64,000 nt of DNA from the NCBI RefSeq assembly GCF_002149965.1, contig NZ_MSQB01000024.1, positions 27,450 through 91,449 of the forward strand, read 5' to 3'. The DNA is from Novosphingobium panipatense. GTDB lineage: Bacteria; Pseudomonadota; Alphaproteobacteria; Sphingomonadales; Sphingomonadaceae. Of this stretch, positions 8,686 through 15,882 are shown in pieces. A program made the translations under genes and the position numbers. The notes beneath the pieces are model-generated. The model was not told the origin of the DNA, did not search any database, and was given only the letters and a program-made list of their open reading frames with translations. Within the stretch, counting starts at the first letter, position 1, and each line of letters starts with the position of its first letter.

Positions 8686-9441
8686 TTAGTCCCGTCGTGC
8701 CAGGATCGCGCGGGCATCCACGAGGTCGGAGGGCTTGTCCACATCGACGGCGGCAAGCCCGTCGCGCGCCGCGACGAGGCGGGCCTTGAGGCCGATCTTC
8801 GCGCCCAGCCTTGCCAGCGCGGCGGAAAGCCTGAGGCGGCCCAGCGCGTAGCTTGCGAGCATGCCCAGGCCTAGCCGCGCGGCGATGCGCCAGGGGCGCT
8901 TGCGATCAGCTTCGACCAGCTTCCACGTCTCGATCGCGGCTTCGGCGTGCGGGGTCTTCAGCAGGAAGAGGTTGCAGCCCGACCAGTGGCCGTCGGCAAA
9001 GCGCAAGTAGGTGCGCCGCGATCCCGGCATGGCCTGCTCGATCGCCTCGCGCCGTGCCAGCAGGACCGCGACGTCGGCATCCTCGGGGGTGTCGTCCAGA
9101 AAGTCCCGCACCCATTGGCCGCGCAGCAGGGCGTGGTCGGAAGTCGTCACCAGCATCGGCGCGCCGAGCCGGGCGAAGCCCGCCGCTACGCTGGCGCTGG
9201 GACCCGCCTCGGCGGGTATCGTTTCGCAGCCGAGCAGTTCGGCGAGGGCCAGGACCGCAGGATCGTTGGCGACGACCGCCAGCCGCGCGATTCCGGCATC
9301 GCGCAGGGCCTGGACGACATGGGCGAGCATCGGCTTTCCCTCCAGTTCGACCAGCGCCTTGTGGCTGAGGCCTTCCGCCGCCGCGACCGGATCGGGCGCG
9401 CCGGGGCGGGATCCTGCGAGAATCAGGGCTGCGGGCATCAT
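8686..9441 (-). CDS. MobA-like NTP transferase family protein
   Basis: A 251-residue single-domain Rossmann-like nucleotidyltransferase. The N-terminus AALILAGSRPG resembles the glycine-rich NTP loop (LAGGxSxRxG), followed by HKALVELEGKPMLAHVVQAL, the invariant Lys and 'GKPML' segment of the MobA/IspD/GlmU superfamily. TSDHALL occupies the place of the metal-binding Asp loop. The C-terminus has a basic amphipathic stretch (RLGLGMLASYALGRLRLSAAL) that could associate with membrane. The ATG overlaps the stop of the upstream Tam41-like gene (ATGA), indicating translational coupling. Substrate is unknown; making a CDP- or other NDP-activated head group for the neighbouring lipid genes is an inference. 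Confidence 0.75.
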   Translation of the reverse strand: MMPAALILAGSRPGAPDPVAAAEGLSHKALVELEGKPMLAHVVQALRDAGIARLAVVANDPAVLALAELLGCETIPAEAGPSASVAAGFARLGAPMLVTTSDHALLRGQWVRDFLDDTPEDADVAVLLARREAIEQAMPGSRRTYLRFADGHWSGCNLFLLKTPHAEAAIETWKLVEADRKRPWRIAARLGLGMLASYALGRLRLSAALARLGAKIGLKARLVAARDGLAAVDVDKPSDLVDARAILARRD

Positions 9442-10367
9442 GCGGGTCGGCGCTCCATCGCCTTCTTCGCGCGCCAGACATGCCAGAGCACGCCGGGTGC
9501 GGACAGCACGGGATGTCGTTCGCGCCAGGGGGTAATGGCCACGGGGACGCCGGTGTGGCGTTCGATCTTCCACGCGGCGTAGCGGGCCGCGCCTTCGAAA
9601 GTGGTCGAGGCTTTGAGCAGGCGCAGGACGTTGTAGGGCTTGCCCAGCCGCTGGCGGCGCTTCCACCAGGCCAGGGTGCGGCTGCGCTCGCGCGGGGAAA
9701 GCTGCGGGCGCAGGCTGCCGCTGGGCAGGCGTTCGAAAGCGATGTCGTCGGCCGTGAGGGCGAGCGGTAGCAGGCCGCCGAAATGCTCGCGGTTCACCGA
9801 GAGGATCGAATCCTCGCGTCCGGCCTTTTCCACCCGGAATTCCGCCGCGTAAGTGGCGCGGAACAAGGCGCGCCAGTAATCCTCGGAAGTGCCCGTTTCC
9901 GGACCGAGCGCCACGGCCAGCCGGGCGGCGGTGCGGGCAGCGCCGGATACGGCGGAGGCGACACGGCCAAGCGCGGCTTCGTCACGCTGCCAGGCAATCC
10001 CGCTCGGCTGGACGAAGCGGGCCCAGATCGTGGTATCGAGCAACTCGCCCGCAGCGGCGGCGCGGAAGGTTTCGAGCGACATGGTCGCCACTTTGGCGCG
10101 CAGCGGCACGCCTTCGAAAGTCCACTCATGATAGCTGACGCGCGGCCAGATCTTCTCGACCTGCGGGCCTTCGGTGAGGACGTAGAAGTCCAGCACGCCT
10201 TCGAGCGATCCGGTGCGCAGGTTCGAGCCGTAGAACAGCACGGCCACGGTATTGACCGCCATGGTATCATTGGCAGCAAGCGCGAGCCGCTGCGCGAAAG
10301 CGCGGACTTCGGGCACGACGGCGCGTTGCAGCGCCTGGCTTACGCGCCCTTCCAGATCTTGGGTCAT
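9438..10367 (-). CDS. Tam41-like CDP-lipid synthase candidate
   Basis: A 309-residue protein without signal peptide. Residues 45-82 (VLFYGSNLRTGSLEGVLDFYV, then a YHEW motif) resemble the pol-beta-type nucleotidyltransferase centre of mitochondrial Tam41 CDP-diacylglycerol synthases, in which a Y-G-S is followed by an MIDF-type acidic strand and a W-H pair. SLETFRAAAAGELLD recalls the Tam41 segment before 'AGR(L)HKP'. The Tam41 assignment is mine, made by eye, and is moderate at best. Read with the adjacent lipid kinase and CDP-alcohol phosphatidyltransferase, it would convert a phospholipid precursor plus CTP into a CDP-lipid. The ATG at 10367 was chosen; the frame extends to 10415. Confidence 0.55.
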   Translation of the reverse strand: MTQDLEGRVSQALQRAVVPEVRAFAQRLALAANDTMAVNTVAVLFYGSNLRTGSLEGVLDFYVLTEGPQVEKIWPRVSYHEWTFEGVPLRAKVATMSLETFRAAAAGELLDTTIWARFVQPSGIAWQRDEAALGRVASAVSGAARTAARLAVALGPETGTSEDYWRALFRATYAAEFRVEKAGREDSILSVNREHFGGLLPLALTADDIAFERLPSGSLRPQLSPRERSRTLAWWKRRQRLGKPYNVLRLLKASTTFEGAARYAAWKIERHTGVPVAITPWRERHPVLSAPGVLWHVWRAKKAMERRPA

Positions 10368-10452
10368 GTCGTCATGCTCGGGCACCGGCCGCCTGAAATC
10401 AAGCGCCGGTGCCATGTTTCGTCAAAAAACGAGTTCGCAGGAACCCTGGGAA

Positions 10453-11499
10453 TCAGGGGACCACGAAGGTCAGCTGAGGCCCTTCCTCAAGCACGTAGTT
10501 GCCACCAGGGAAGGACTCGCCGTCGAGAATGAACGAGCCGCCAAGTTCCAGATCCACCGCGCTGGCGCTCAGGCGATGGGTGCCGCGGCGTTCCAGGAAC
10601 TTGCCGCCCAGACCGAAATAGAGGATCGCGGGCAGCAGGGCGATGATCCAGCGCACCGGCCAGTCGATCACGCCCAGCTTCATGCCGGGTGCGACGTGGC
10701 GACCGAAGGGGCGCGCGCCGAGCGGGAACTTCTCGAACGTGGTGGCGACGGCCATGAAGCGTTCGTCGGCGTGGCCCGAGCCTTCGTAAGGAAGGTCGCG
10801 GCCGGTATGACGGTCGATCAGGCGCATCGGCGTGCAGGAACGCCAGGGATTGCCCTTGCGGCCGAACAGCGTCTGGAAAATGCTCCAGAGCACACTCAGG
10901 CCGACCGCGAAGCTGTTGAAGGCGCCGCGGCGATGCGCTTCCTGCCCGGCCTCGGTGGCAAGCGAGAAGGCGCCGGTGCCGAGGATGAAGCCCTGAACAC
11001 TGCCGCTGCTGGCGTCCCGCGACGAGATGCGCAGCGGACGGCGGGTCACGGTCTTGCCCTTGTGCGCGGCGGCCATGGCTTCGGTGAGCGACCAGTGGGT
11101 CGGCAGGCCGATGTCGATGGCGAGCGCATTGGTCTTGCCCTTGGGCAGGACCATGAAGGTGGGCCATTCGTCTCCGAAGATCTCCGCGCCGCAGGTCAGC
11201 ACGTCGCGCACGGTGCCGTCGCCGCCATCGACCACCAGGTAGTCGATGCCGCGGCGGGCGAAGCCGTCGAGCACGCCGAACAGTTCTGCGCGGGTGCGCG
11301 GAGTCTCTGTCAGGATGTTGGAGCAATCCGCCATCTCGGGCGCGTGGCCCTTGTTGCGATGGCTGCGGGGATTGCGGATGATGCCGACGAGGGGAACGGC
11401 GCGACCACGACGGGCCACGCGCGCCGGGCCGGTGGCCTTGCGCTTGCCTTGCTCACCGAAAGTCGGCAGCGTTTCGAATTCGTAGATGGTTCCGTACAC
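10453..11499 (-). CDS. Diacylglycerol kinase family lipid kinase
   Basis: A 348-residue protein with the DAGK catalytic domain: IIRNPRSHRNKG (residues 40-51, the usual NPxSG region), DGGDGTVRDVL (91-101, the nucleotide-binding GGDGT), and LPKGKTNALAIDIGLP (the GTxND region, here GKTNA). The second half has the beta-sandwich part of the family, ending SFILDGESFPGG. The start is weak: a GTG at 11499, with no in-frame ATG until well past the first motif. The kinase would phosphorylate a diacylglycerol, ceramide or similar lipid on the cytoplasmic face. It is 85 bases upstream of the Tam41-like gene and divergent from the CDP-alcohol phosphatidyltransferase gene. Caulobacter ceramide kinase CpgB belongs to this broad family. 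Confidence 0.85.
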   Translation of the reverse strand: MYGTIYEFETLPTFGEQGKRKATGPARVARRGRAVPLVGIIRNPRSHRNKGHAPEMADCSNILTETPRTRAELFGVLDGFARRGIDYLVVDGGDGTVRDVLTCGAEIFGDEWPTFMVLPKGKTNALAIDIGLPTHWSLTEAMAAAHKGKTVTRRPLRISSRDASSGSVQGFILGTGAFSLATEAGQEAHRRGAFNSFAVGLSVLWSIFQTLFGRKGNPWRSCTPMRLIDRHTGRDLPYEGSGHADERFMAVATTFEKFPLGARPFGRHVAPGMKLGVIDWPVRWIIALLPAILYFGLGGKFLERRGTHRLSASAVDLELGGSFILDGESFPGGNYVLEEGPQLTFVVP

Positions 11500-11671
11500 G
11501 GAAGCCTATGTAGGGATCCCATGTGGAAAAATCATCAGGAAACATTCACTGACACATTAAGGTTACAGTTGTATGGCGTTTTTACGCCACTTGCAAGTCC
11601 GGCAAAATCTGCCGCATTTTACGCAAGCGGCGCCGTTGCCTATGGCGAAGCGACGGATTACGGCCGGAAAC

Positions 11672-12826
11672 ATGGTCGAACATGACAATCTCCTTCCCGT
11701 CGCCACCATCGGCGTGAACCCGGTCAAGCTCTGGGGTCTGACAATGGCCGAACGCGTCGCGCGGATCGCCCGCGCCAATGGCGCCCATCCTGATTCGTCC
11801 TCCCCGGGGAGGATCGCGCAAGGGCCATCCATCCTGTCGAATGCCGCTTTTGCGTGGGATCCCGCCTGGTTCAAATACGTCACATCGCGCAGCGGCATGG
11901 TGCTGACGCTCGGCGGCGTACCTGCGCTCGCCCATGCCGCCGACGCCGCCCAGGCCTCGCGAATCGCCGAGGCCATGGCTGCCGGCCGGCCGCTGGTCGA
12001 CACCGCCGGCCTCGATGTCGTGGCCTATGAGAGCGGGCCGACGATCGAGAACAAGCAGCTGCGCAAGCGCGAGACGCCGTTCCTGATGGCGCTCACCCCC
12101 GGATCGATCCGCACGATCGAGCGGGCCAGCTACTTCGGTGCCTACAAGGGCGTCACCGACGTGCTGACCAAGTACCTCTGGCCGGAATGGGCGCTGGTGC
12201 TGACGCGGATCTGCGCCAAGGCCCACATCACGCCGAACATGGTGACCGCCGTGGGCGCGGTGTTCTGCGTGCTGGCCACCGTGCTCTTCGCCTATGGCCA
12301 TTACTGGCTGGGCATGGCGCTGGGACTGGCCTTCATGGTGCTCGATACCGTGGACGGCAAGCTCGCGCGCTGCACCATCACCTCGTCGGAATGGGGCAAT
12401 GTCGCCGACCATGGCATGGATCTGGTCCATCCGCCGTTCTGGTGGTGGTTCTGGGCTACCGGCCTCGCCACCTGGAGCCTGGCTTATGACGATGCGACCT
12501 TCTGGTGGGTGCAGGGCGCGATTCAGGGCGGCTATGTGGTGCAGCGCCTGATCGAGGGCCTGTTCATGAAGCAGAACGGGCTGATGCACATCCACGTCTG
12601 GCGCAAGTTCGACAGCCAGTTCCGCCTGATCACCGCGCGCCGCAATCCGAACATGGTGATCCTGTTCGTGGCCATGTTGTTCTCGCGACCCGATATCGGC
12701 CTGATCGCGGTGGCCTGGTGGACGGCGATTTCCTGCCTCATCCATGCGGTACGGTTGGTCCAGGCATGGATCGTCCGCGCGCGGGGCGGTACGATCACGT
12801 CCTGGCTTTCGGATGTGACCGTTTAG
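11672..12826 (+). CDS. CDP-alcohol phosphatidyltransferase with degenerate NTase-like N-terminus
   Basis: The C-terminal half is a polytopic CDP-alcohol phosphatidyltransferase with the full signature D-x2-D-G-x2-A-R-x8-G-x3-D-x3-D, visible as DTVDGKLAR...G...D...D at about residues 225-250 and flanked by hydrophobic helices. The N-terminal ~150 residues (VKLWGLTMAERVARIARANG) recall the nucleotidyltransferase half of fused cytidylyltransferase/CDP-alcohol transferases such as archaeal IPCT-DIPPS, but lack the Gly-rich NTP loop, so this half may be inactive. The start is uncertain: 11573 and 11642 are also in frame; 11672 was chosen because the conserved part begins just after it. It would transfer a CDP-activated lipid or head group at the inner membrane, completing the pathway begun by the divergent lipid kinase. 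Confidence 0.85.
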   Translation: MVEHDNLLPVATIGVNPVKLWGLTMAERVARIARANGAHPDSSSPGRIAQGPSILSNAAFAWDPAWFKYVTSRSGMVLTLGGVPALAHAADAAQASRIAEAMAAGRPLVDTAGLDVVAYESGPTIENKQLRKRETPFLMALTPGSIRTIERASYFGAYKGVTDVLTKYLWPEWALVLTRICAKAHITPNMVTAVGAVFCVLATVLFAYGHYWLGMALGLAFMVLDTVDGKLARCTITSSEWGNVADHGMDLVHPPFWWWFWATGLATWSLAYDDATFWWVQGAIQGGYVVQRLIEGLFMKQNGLMHIHVWRKFDSQFRLITARRNPNMVILFVAMLFSRPDIGLIAVAWWTAISCLIHAVRLVQAWIVRARGGTITSWLSDVTV

Positions 12827-12969
12827 AAATCCGCCGCAGGCGGATTTGCGGCACCGGCCCACGCCCCCACCCGACCTCCCACTCAGTGTATCCTAGATGG
12901 GAGGTCGGGTGGGGGCGTGGGCCGGTGCCGCATCAAAAATGCCGTTCAGGCATTTTTCAAACAGACTCT
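12827..12969. repeat. Composite three-hairpin repeat element, copy A
   Basis: Three consecutive palindromes follow directly after a stop codon. Hairpin 1 (12827-12847) has a 9-bp stem, AAATCCGCC/GGCGGATTT. Hairpin 2 has perfectly complementary 34-base arms at 12848-12881 and 12898-12931 with a 16-base loop. Hairpin 3 (12935-12957) has AAAAATGCC/GGCATTTTT. The element ends CAAACAGACTCT (12958-12969). A second copy at 40537-40692 has the same order of parts. Hairpins 1 and 3 carry A and T runs and could terminate transcription in both directions. Confidence 0.9.
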
Positions 12970-12982
12970 TGAGGAAACGACG

Positions 12983-13411
12983 ATGAACGCGACGATCGAG
13001 AAGTTCGGCTATCCGCATACGCTCGTCGCGGAATTCGCGCATTGGGTGGTGCTCGCCCGGCCTGCGCAGCCGACGCTGGGTTCGCTGGTCCTGGCGGCCA
13101 AGTCCGACGCAACGGCCTTCGGTGATCTTGCCGCGGAGGCGCATGCCGAGCTTAAGATCGTCACCGCCGCCATCGAGGCGGCGCTGGCGGAGGCGGTCGG
13201 CTATGCCCGGCTCAATTACCTGATGCTGATGATGGTGGACCCCCACGTCCACTTCCACGTCATCCCCCGCTATGAAGGCGCGCGCGAGTGGCAGGGGCGC
13301 GAGTTCGTGGACTGCGGCTGGCCCAAGGTGCCCGATCTCGGGCATGCCGTGGCGCTGGAGGGCGACGAGTTGGCTGCGCTAGTGGCTTGGTTGAAAGGCG
13401 CGTTTGCCTGA
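12983..13411 (+). CDS. HIT family protein
   Basis: A 142-residue histidine-triad protein. HVHFHV at residues 88-93 is the HxHxH catalytic motif of nucleotide hydrolases and transferases that cleave phosphoanhydride or phosphoramidate bonds (Hint, Fhit, galT superfamily). The N-terminal strand HWVVLARPAQPTLGSLVL is the usual core of this fold. The ATG at 12983 was selected because GAGGAAA lies just upstream. It follows the CDP-alcohol phosphatidyltransferase gene on the same strand, separated by the hairpin repeat element. A role in hydrolysing a nucleotide-linked intermediate of that cluster is possible but unproven. Confidence 0.88.
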   Translation: MNATIEKFGYPHTLVAEFAHWVVLARPAQPTLGSLVLAAKSDATAFGDLAAEAHAELKIVTAAIEAALAEAVGYARLNYLMLMMVDPHVHFHVIPRYEGAREWQGREFVDCGWPKVPDLGHAVALEGDELAALVAWLKGAFA

Positions 13412-13426
13412 TACGCGGTGCCCCGC

Positions 13427-13513
13427 CGAGGGGGCTTCGACAGGCTCAGCCTGAGCGGTTTTGAAAGCAGGTCGCTGAATTCCGCTCAGGCTGAGCCTGT
13501 CGAAGCCCCCTCG
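13427..13513. repeat. Long perfect inverted repeat (GGCTTCGACAGGCTCAG type)
   Basis: Two perfectly complementary 32-base arms at 13427-13458 and 13482-13513, separated by 23 bases. The arm core GGCTTCGACAGGCTCAGCC is itself partly palindromic (GGCTCAGCC). Similar repeats are familiar in sphingomonad intergenic DNA. It lies between the convergent HIT and nucleotidyltransferase genes and could form a strong stem on either strand. Confidence 0.9.
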
Positions 13514-13523
13514 ACGACCCCCC

Positions 13524-14279
13524 TCACCAGGTATCGGTCAGCTTCGTCGCGATCTCGATATCGTTGAGGAAGTCGACTTCGGCCCAGTGCAGCCCCTCGA
13601 TCGAGACGGTGCCGACCTTGCCGGTGGGCGCGATCGAATCGATCACCTTGAGATACCAGTGCTGGACGCCCTCGGGCGTGCGCATCGCCTGGCGGACGGT
13701 TTCGCGGAACAGGTCCGCGCCTTCGCCGCGGAAGGCCAGGAAGCCGATCGATTCGGAGTTGGACTGCGCGGCGGTCAGCGTCTTGCCGATGTGGACCAGC
13801 CGGCCGTCGGCCTCGCGCTCCACTTTCATGTCGTCGCTGTCGTAGCCTTCCGCCTTCACGTCCACGGTGACGGTGATCGGCCAGGTCTTGCCCTCGGCGT
13901 CGGTCGCGCCCTGCTGCACCCGGTTGACGATTTCCTCCGAAACCAGGGTATCGCCGTTGAGAATCAGGAAGTCGCCGCGCATCGCCTCGCGCGCGATCCA
14001 GCAGGAGCCGAGGTTGTCGGCCACCTTGAAGAACGGATTGAAGCGGATGTTGATCTCGACGCGGGGATCGTGAATCCCGCTCAGGTGCGCTTCCAGCATG
14101 TCGGTCATGAAGCCGGTGACGACGTCGATCCGCTTCACGCCCCCGCGCGCCAGCATCTCGATCTGCCATTCGATCAGCGACTTGCCGGAAAAGTCGATCA
14201 TGCACTTGGGCCGCTCGGCCGTGAGCGGAAGCAGGCGCGAGCCCTGGCCGGCGCTGAGGAGGATGGCGTGTTCGATCAT
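13524..14279 (-). CDS. Sugar/choline-phosphate nucleotidyltransferase family protein
   Basis: A 251-residue NTP transferase. The N-terminal HAILLSAGQGSRLLPLT is the classic Gly-rich loop, followed by ERPKCMIDFSGKSLIEWQI, the 'PK...GK.lie' segment of choline-phosphate cytidylyltransferase (LicC) and glucose-1-phosphate nucleotidyltransferases. LILNGDTLV supplies the metal-binding Asp, and WAEVDFLNDIEIA near the C-terminus contains the second acidic site. Activity on a phosphorylated sugar or amino alcohol is expected, giving an NDP-activated head group or sugar. The ATG at 14279 is preferred over an in-frame GTG at 14315. It is divergent from the flippase gene, in keeping with surface glycan or lipid assembly. 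Confidence 0.85.
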   Translation of the reverse strand: MIEHAILLSAGQGSRLLPLTAERPKCMIDFSGKSLIEWQIEMLARGGVKRIDVVTGFMTDMLEAHLSGIHDPRVEINIRFNPFFKVADNLGSCWIAREAMRGDFLILNGDTLVSEEIVNRVQQGATDAEGKTWPITVTVDVKAEGYDSDDMKVEREADGRLVHIGKTLTAAQSNSESIGFLAFRGEGADLFRETVRQAMRTPEGVQHWYLKVIDSIAPTGKVGTVSIEGLHWAEVDFLNDIEIATKLTDTW

Positions 14280-14395
14280 GGAGTTTCGCGCTTCGTGATT
14301 GGGAGGAATGGCCACGCATCTAGGGATTTAGTGGGAAAAGGAAAAGGTGCGGCGAAAAACCGCAAACCCGCCAGGCAAGCGGAGATTCATTCAGC

Positions 14396-15835
14396 ATGGG
14401 GAAATCCCTGATCGCCACAGCTTGCAAGTCTCCTCCCCCTCGTTCACATGCAGCCGCAATGTCCGCCAAATTTCACCGCCGCGAGAGCAAATCTCCACTA
14501 GGGCGGATCCTACAGAACACGGCCTGGCTGCTGGGCGGCAAGGGTTTCGGCGCCGTTTGCGGCCTGGCCTATCTTGCCATCCAGACGCGATCGCTCGGCC
14601 TCAAGGATTTCGGCCACTTCTCGCTGATCTTCGGGACTGCGCAGGCGCTGATCGCGCTGGCCAGCTTCCAGACCTGGCGCGTGGTCGTGCGTTACGGCAG
14701 CGAGCACGTCCATGCCAAGGACTGGGGCAAGCTCGGCCGTCTCGGCATGCTGTGCGGGCTGCTGGACGGGGTGGGCGCCGTGCTCGGCTGCGGTCTCGCG
14801 GCGATCCTGATCTACGGCTTCGCGCATATGCTGGATCTCAATCCGCATTTCATCGACGTCGCCTTCTGGTTCTGCGTCGGCTCGCTCTGGGCGCTGGTTT
14901 CCGCGCCGACGGGGATCGTGCGTGCGCTCAACCGCTTCGACATGGCCGTCTATGTCGAGGCGATCGTGCCCAGCGGCCGTCTGGCGGCTTCGCTGGTGAT
15001 CTGGCTGACCGGGCCGAGCGTCGGGCGCTTCCTGTTCGCCTGGGCGGCGATCGATATCGTCGAGGCCATACTCTACTGGATCATGGCGCGGCGCCTCTGT
15101 CCGGCTGCGGTCAACTTCGCGAACTTGCGCAACTGGCGCAAGGCGATCGACGAGAATCCGGGCGTTACCCGCTTCTTCCTGCAGACATACGTGGCTTCCA
15201 CGCTCGATGCCGCCATGAAGAACGGGCCGCTGCTGATCGTCGGCGCCTGGGTCGGCACCAAGGCGGCGGGCCTCTATCGCCTTGCCTCGCAGATTTCCCA
15301 GGCCCTGAGCAAGCTGTCCTCGCTGCTGACCCGCTCCGTCTATGCCGAAGTGGCACGCGCGCGGGTTGCCTCGGAAGCGTCGGAATTCCGAAAGCTCGCA
15401 CTCCAGACCAGCAAGATCGCAGGCCTTGCCGGGATCGTCGTAGTGACCGTGGCGGTGCTGCTGGGCAAGCAGATGCTGGAAGTTATCGGCGGCGACGATT
15501 TCGAACAGGGCGCGGCGATTCTCGTGCCGCTGACCCTGGCGGCCTGCTTCGACCTGGCCAGCGTTGCCTTCGAACCGGTGCTCCATGCCACGGGCCGCGC
15601 GCGCCATTCGCTGGTGGCCCGCCTCATCGCGCTGATCGCCATGGCCATCGGGCTGGTGTTCCTGCTGCCGGTCGGCCCGAGCGGCGCGGCCTGGGCCGTC
15701 GCGGTCGGCGGCGCGGTGTCCTACATCGCCATGGGTCTCATGGCCTGGCGAACGCTCCAGCAGATCGACCGCAACGAGATCAGCATCTCGCCCGACCCGG
15801 AGGACGATCTGCCGGTGGCCGATTCGGCAGGCTGA
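14396..15835 (+). CDS. Lipopolysaccharide/polysaccharide flippase (Wzx/MATE-like)
   Basis: A 479-residue polytopic membrane protein with about 12-14 hydrophobic helices. The first, NTAWLLGGKGFGAVCGLAYLA, is typical of polysaccharide biosynthesis proteins of the MOP superfamily (Wzx/RfbX type), with the conserved 'R.LG...FG.f' after it (TRSLGLKDFGHFSLI). These move lipid-linked glycans or lipid intermediates across the inner membrane. The C-terminal tail (SPDPEDDLPVADSAG) is acidic and cytoplasmic. The ATG at 14396 was used; 14459 (MSAKFHRR) is an alternative. Head-to-head with a nucleotidyltransferase gene, it probably belongs to the same envelope island. Confidence 0.85.
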   Translation: MGKSLIATACKSPPPRSHAAAMSAKFHRRESKSPLGRILQNTAWLLGGKGFGAVCGLAYLAIQTRSLGLKDFGHFSLIFGTAQALIALASFQTWRVVVRYGSEHVHAKDWGKLGRLGMLCGLLDGVGAVLGCGLAAILIYGFAHMLDLNPHFIDVAFWFCVGSLWALVSAPTGIVRALNRFDMAVYVEAIVPSGRLAASLVIWLTGPSVGRFLFAWAAIDIVEAILYWIMARRLCPAAVNFANLRNWRKAIDENPGVTRFFLQTYVASTLDAAMKNGPLLIVGAWVGTKAAGLYRLASQISQALSKLSSLLTRSVYAEVARARVASEASEFRKLALQTSKIAGLAGIVVVTVAVLLGKQMLEVIGGDDFEQGAAILVPLTLAACFDLASVAFEPVLHATGRARHSLVARLIALIAMAIGLVFLLPVGPSGAAWAVAVGGAVSYIAMGLMAWRTLQQIDRNEISISPDPEDDLPVADSAG

Positions 15836-15882
15836 GTTCCCGTCTACCTTTCCAAACGACATCGGAGGGGTATCATGCGGCG

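Noticed and set aside
14347..15882. N-terminal extension of the M20 amidohydrolase frame (to 919 residues)
   Set aside because: The first ~500 codons are an out-of-frame reading of the flippase gene. The conserved M20 sequence starts at the ATG at 15883.
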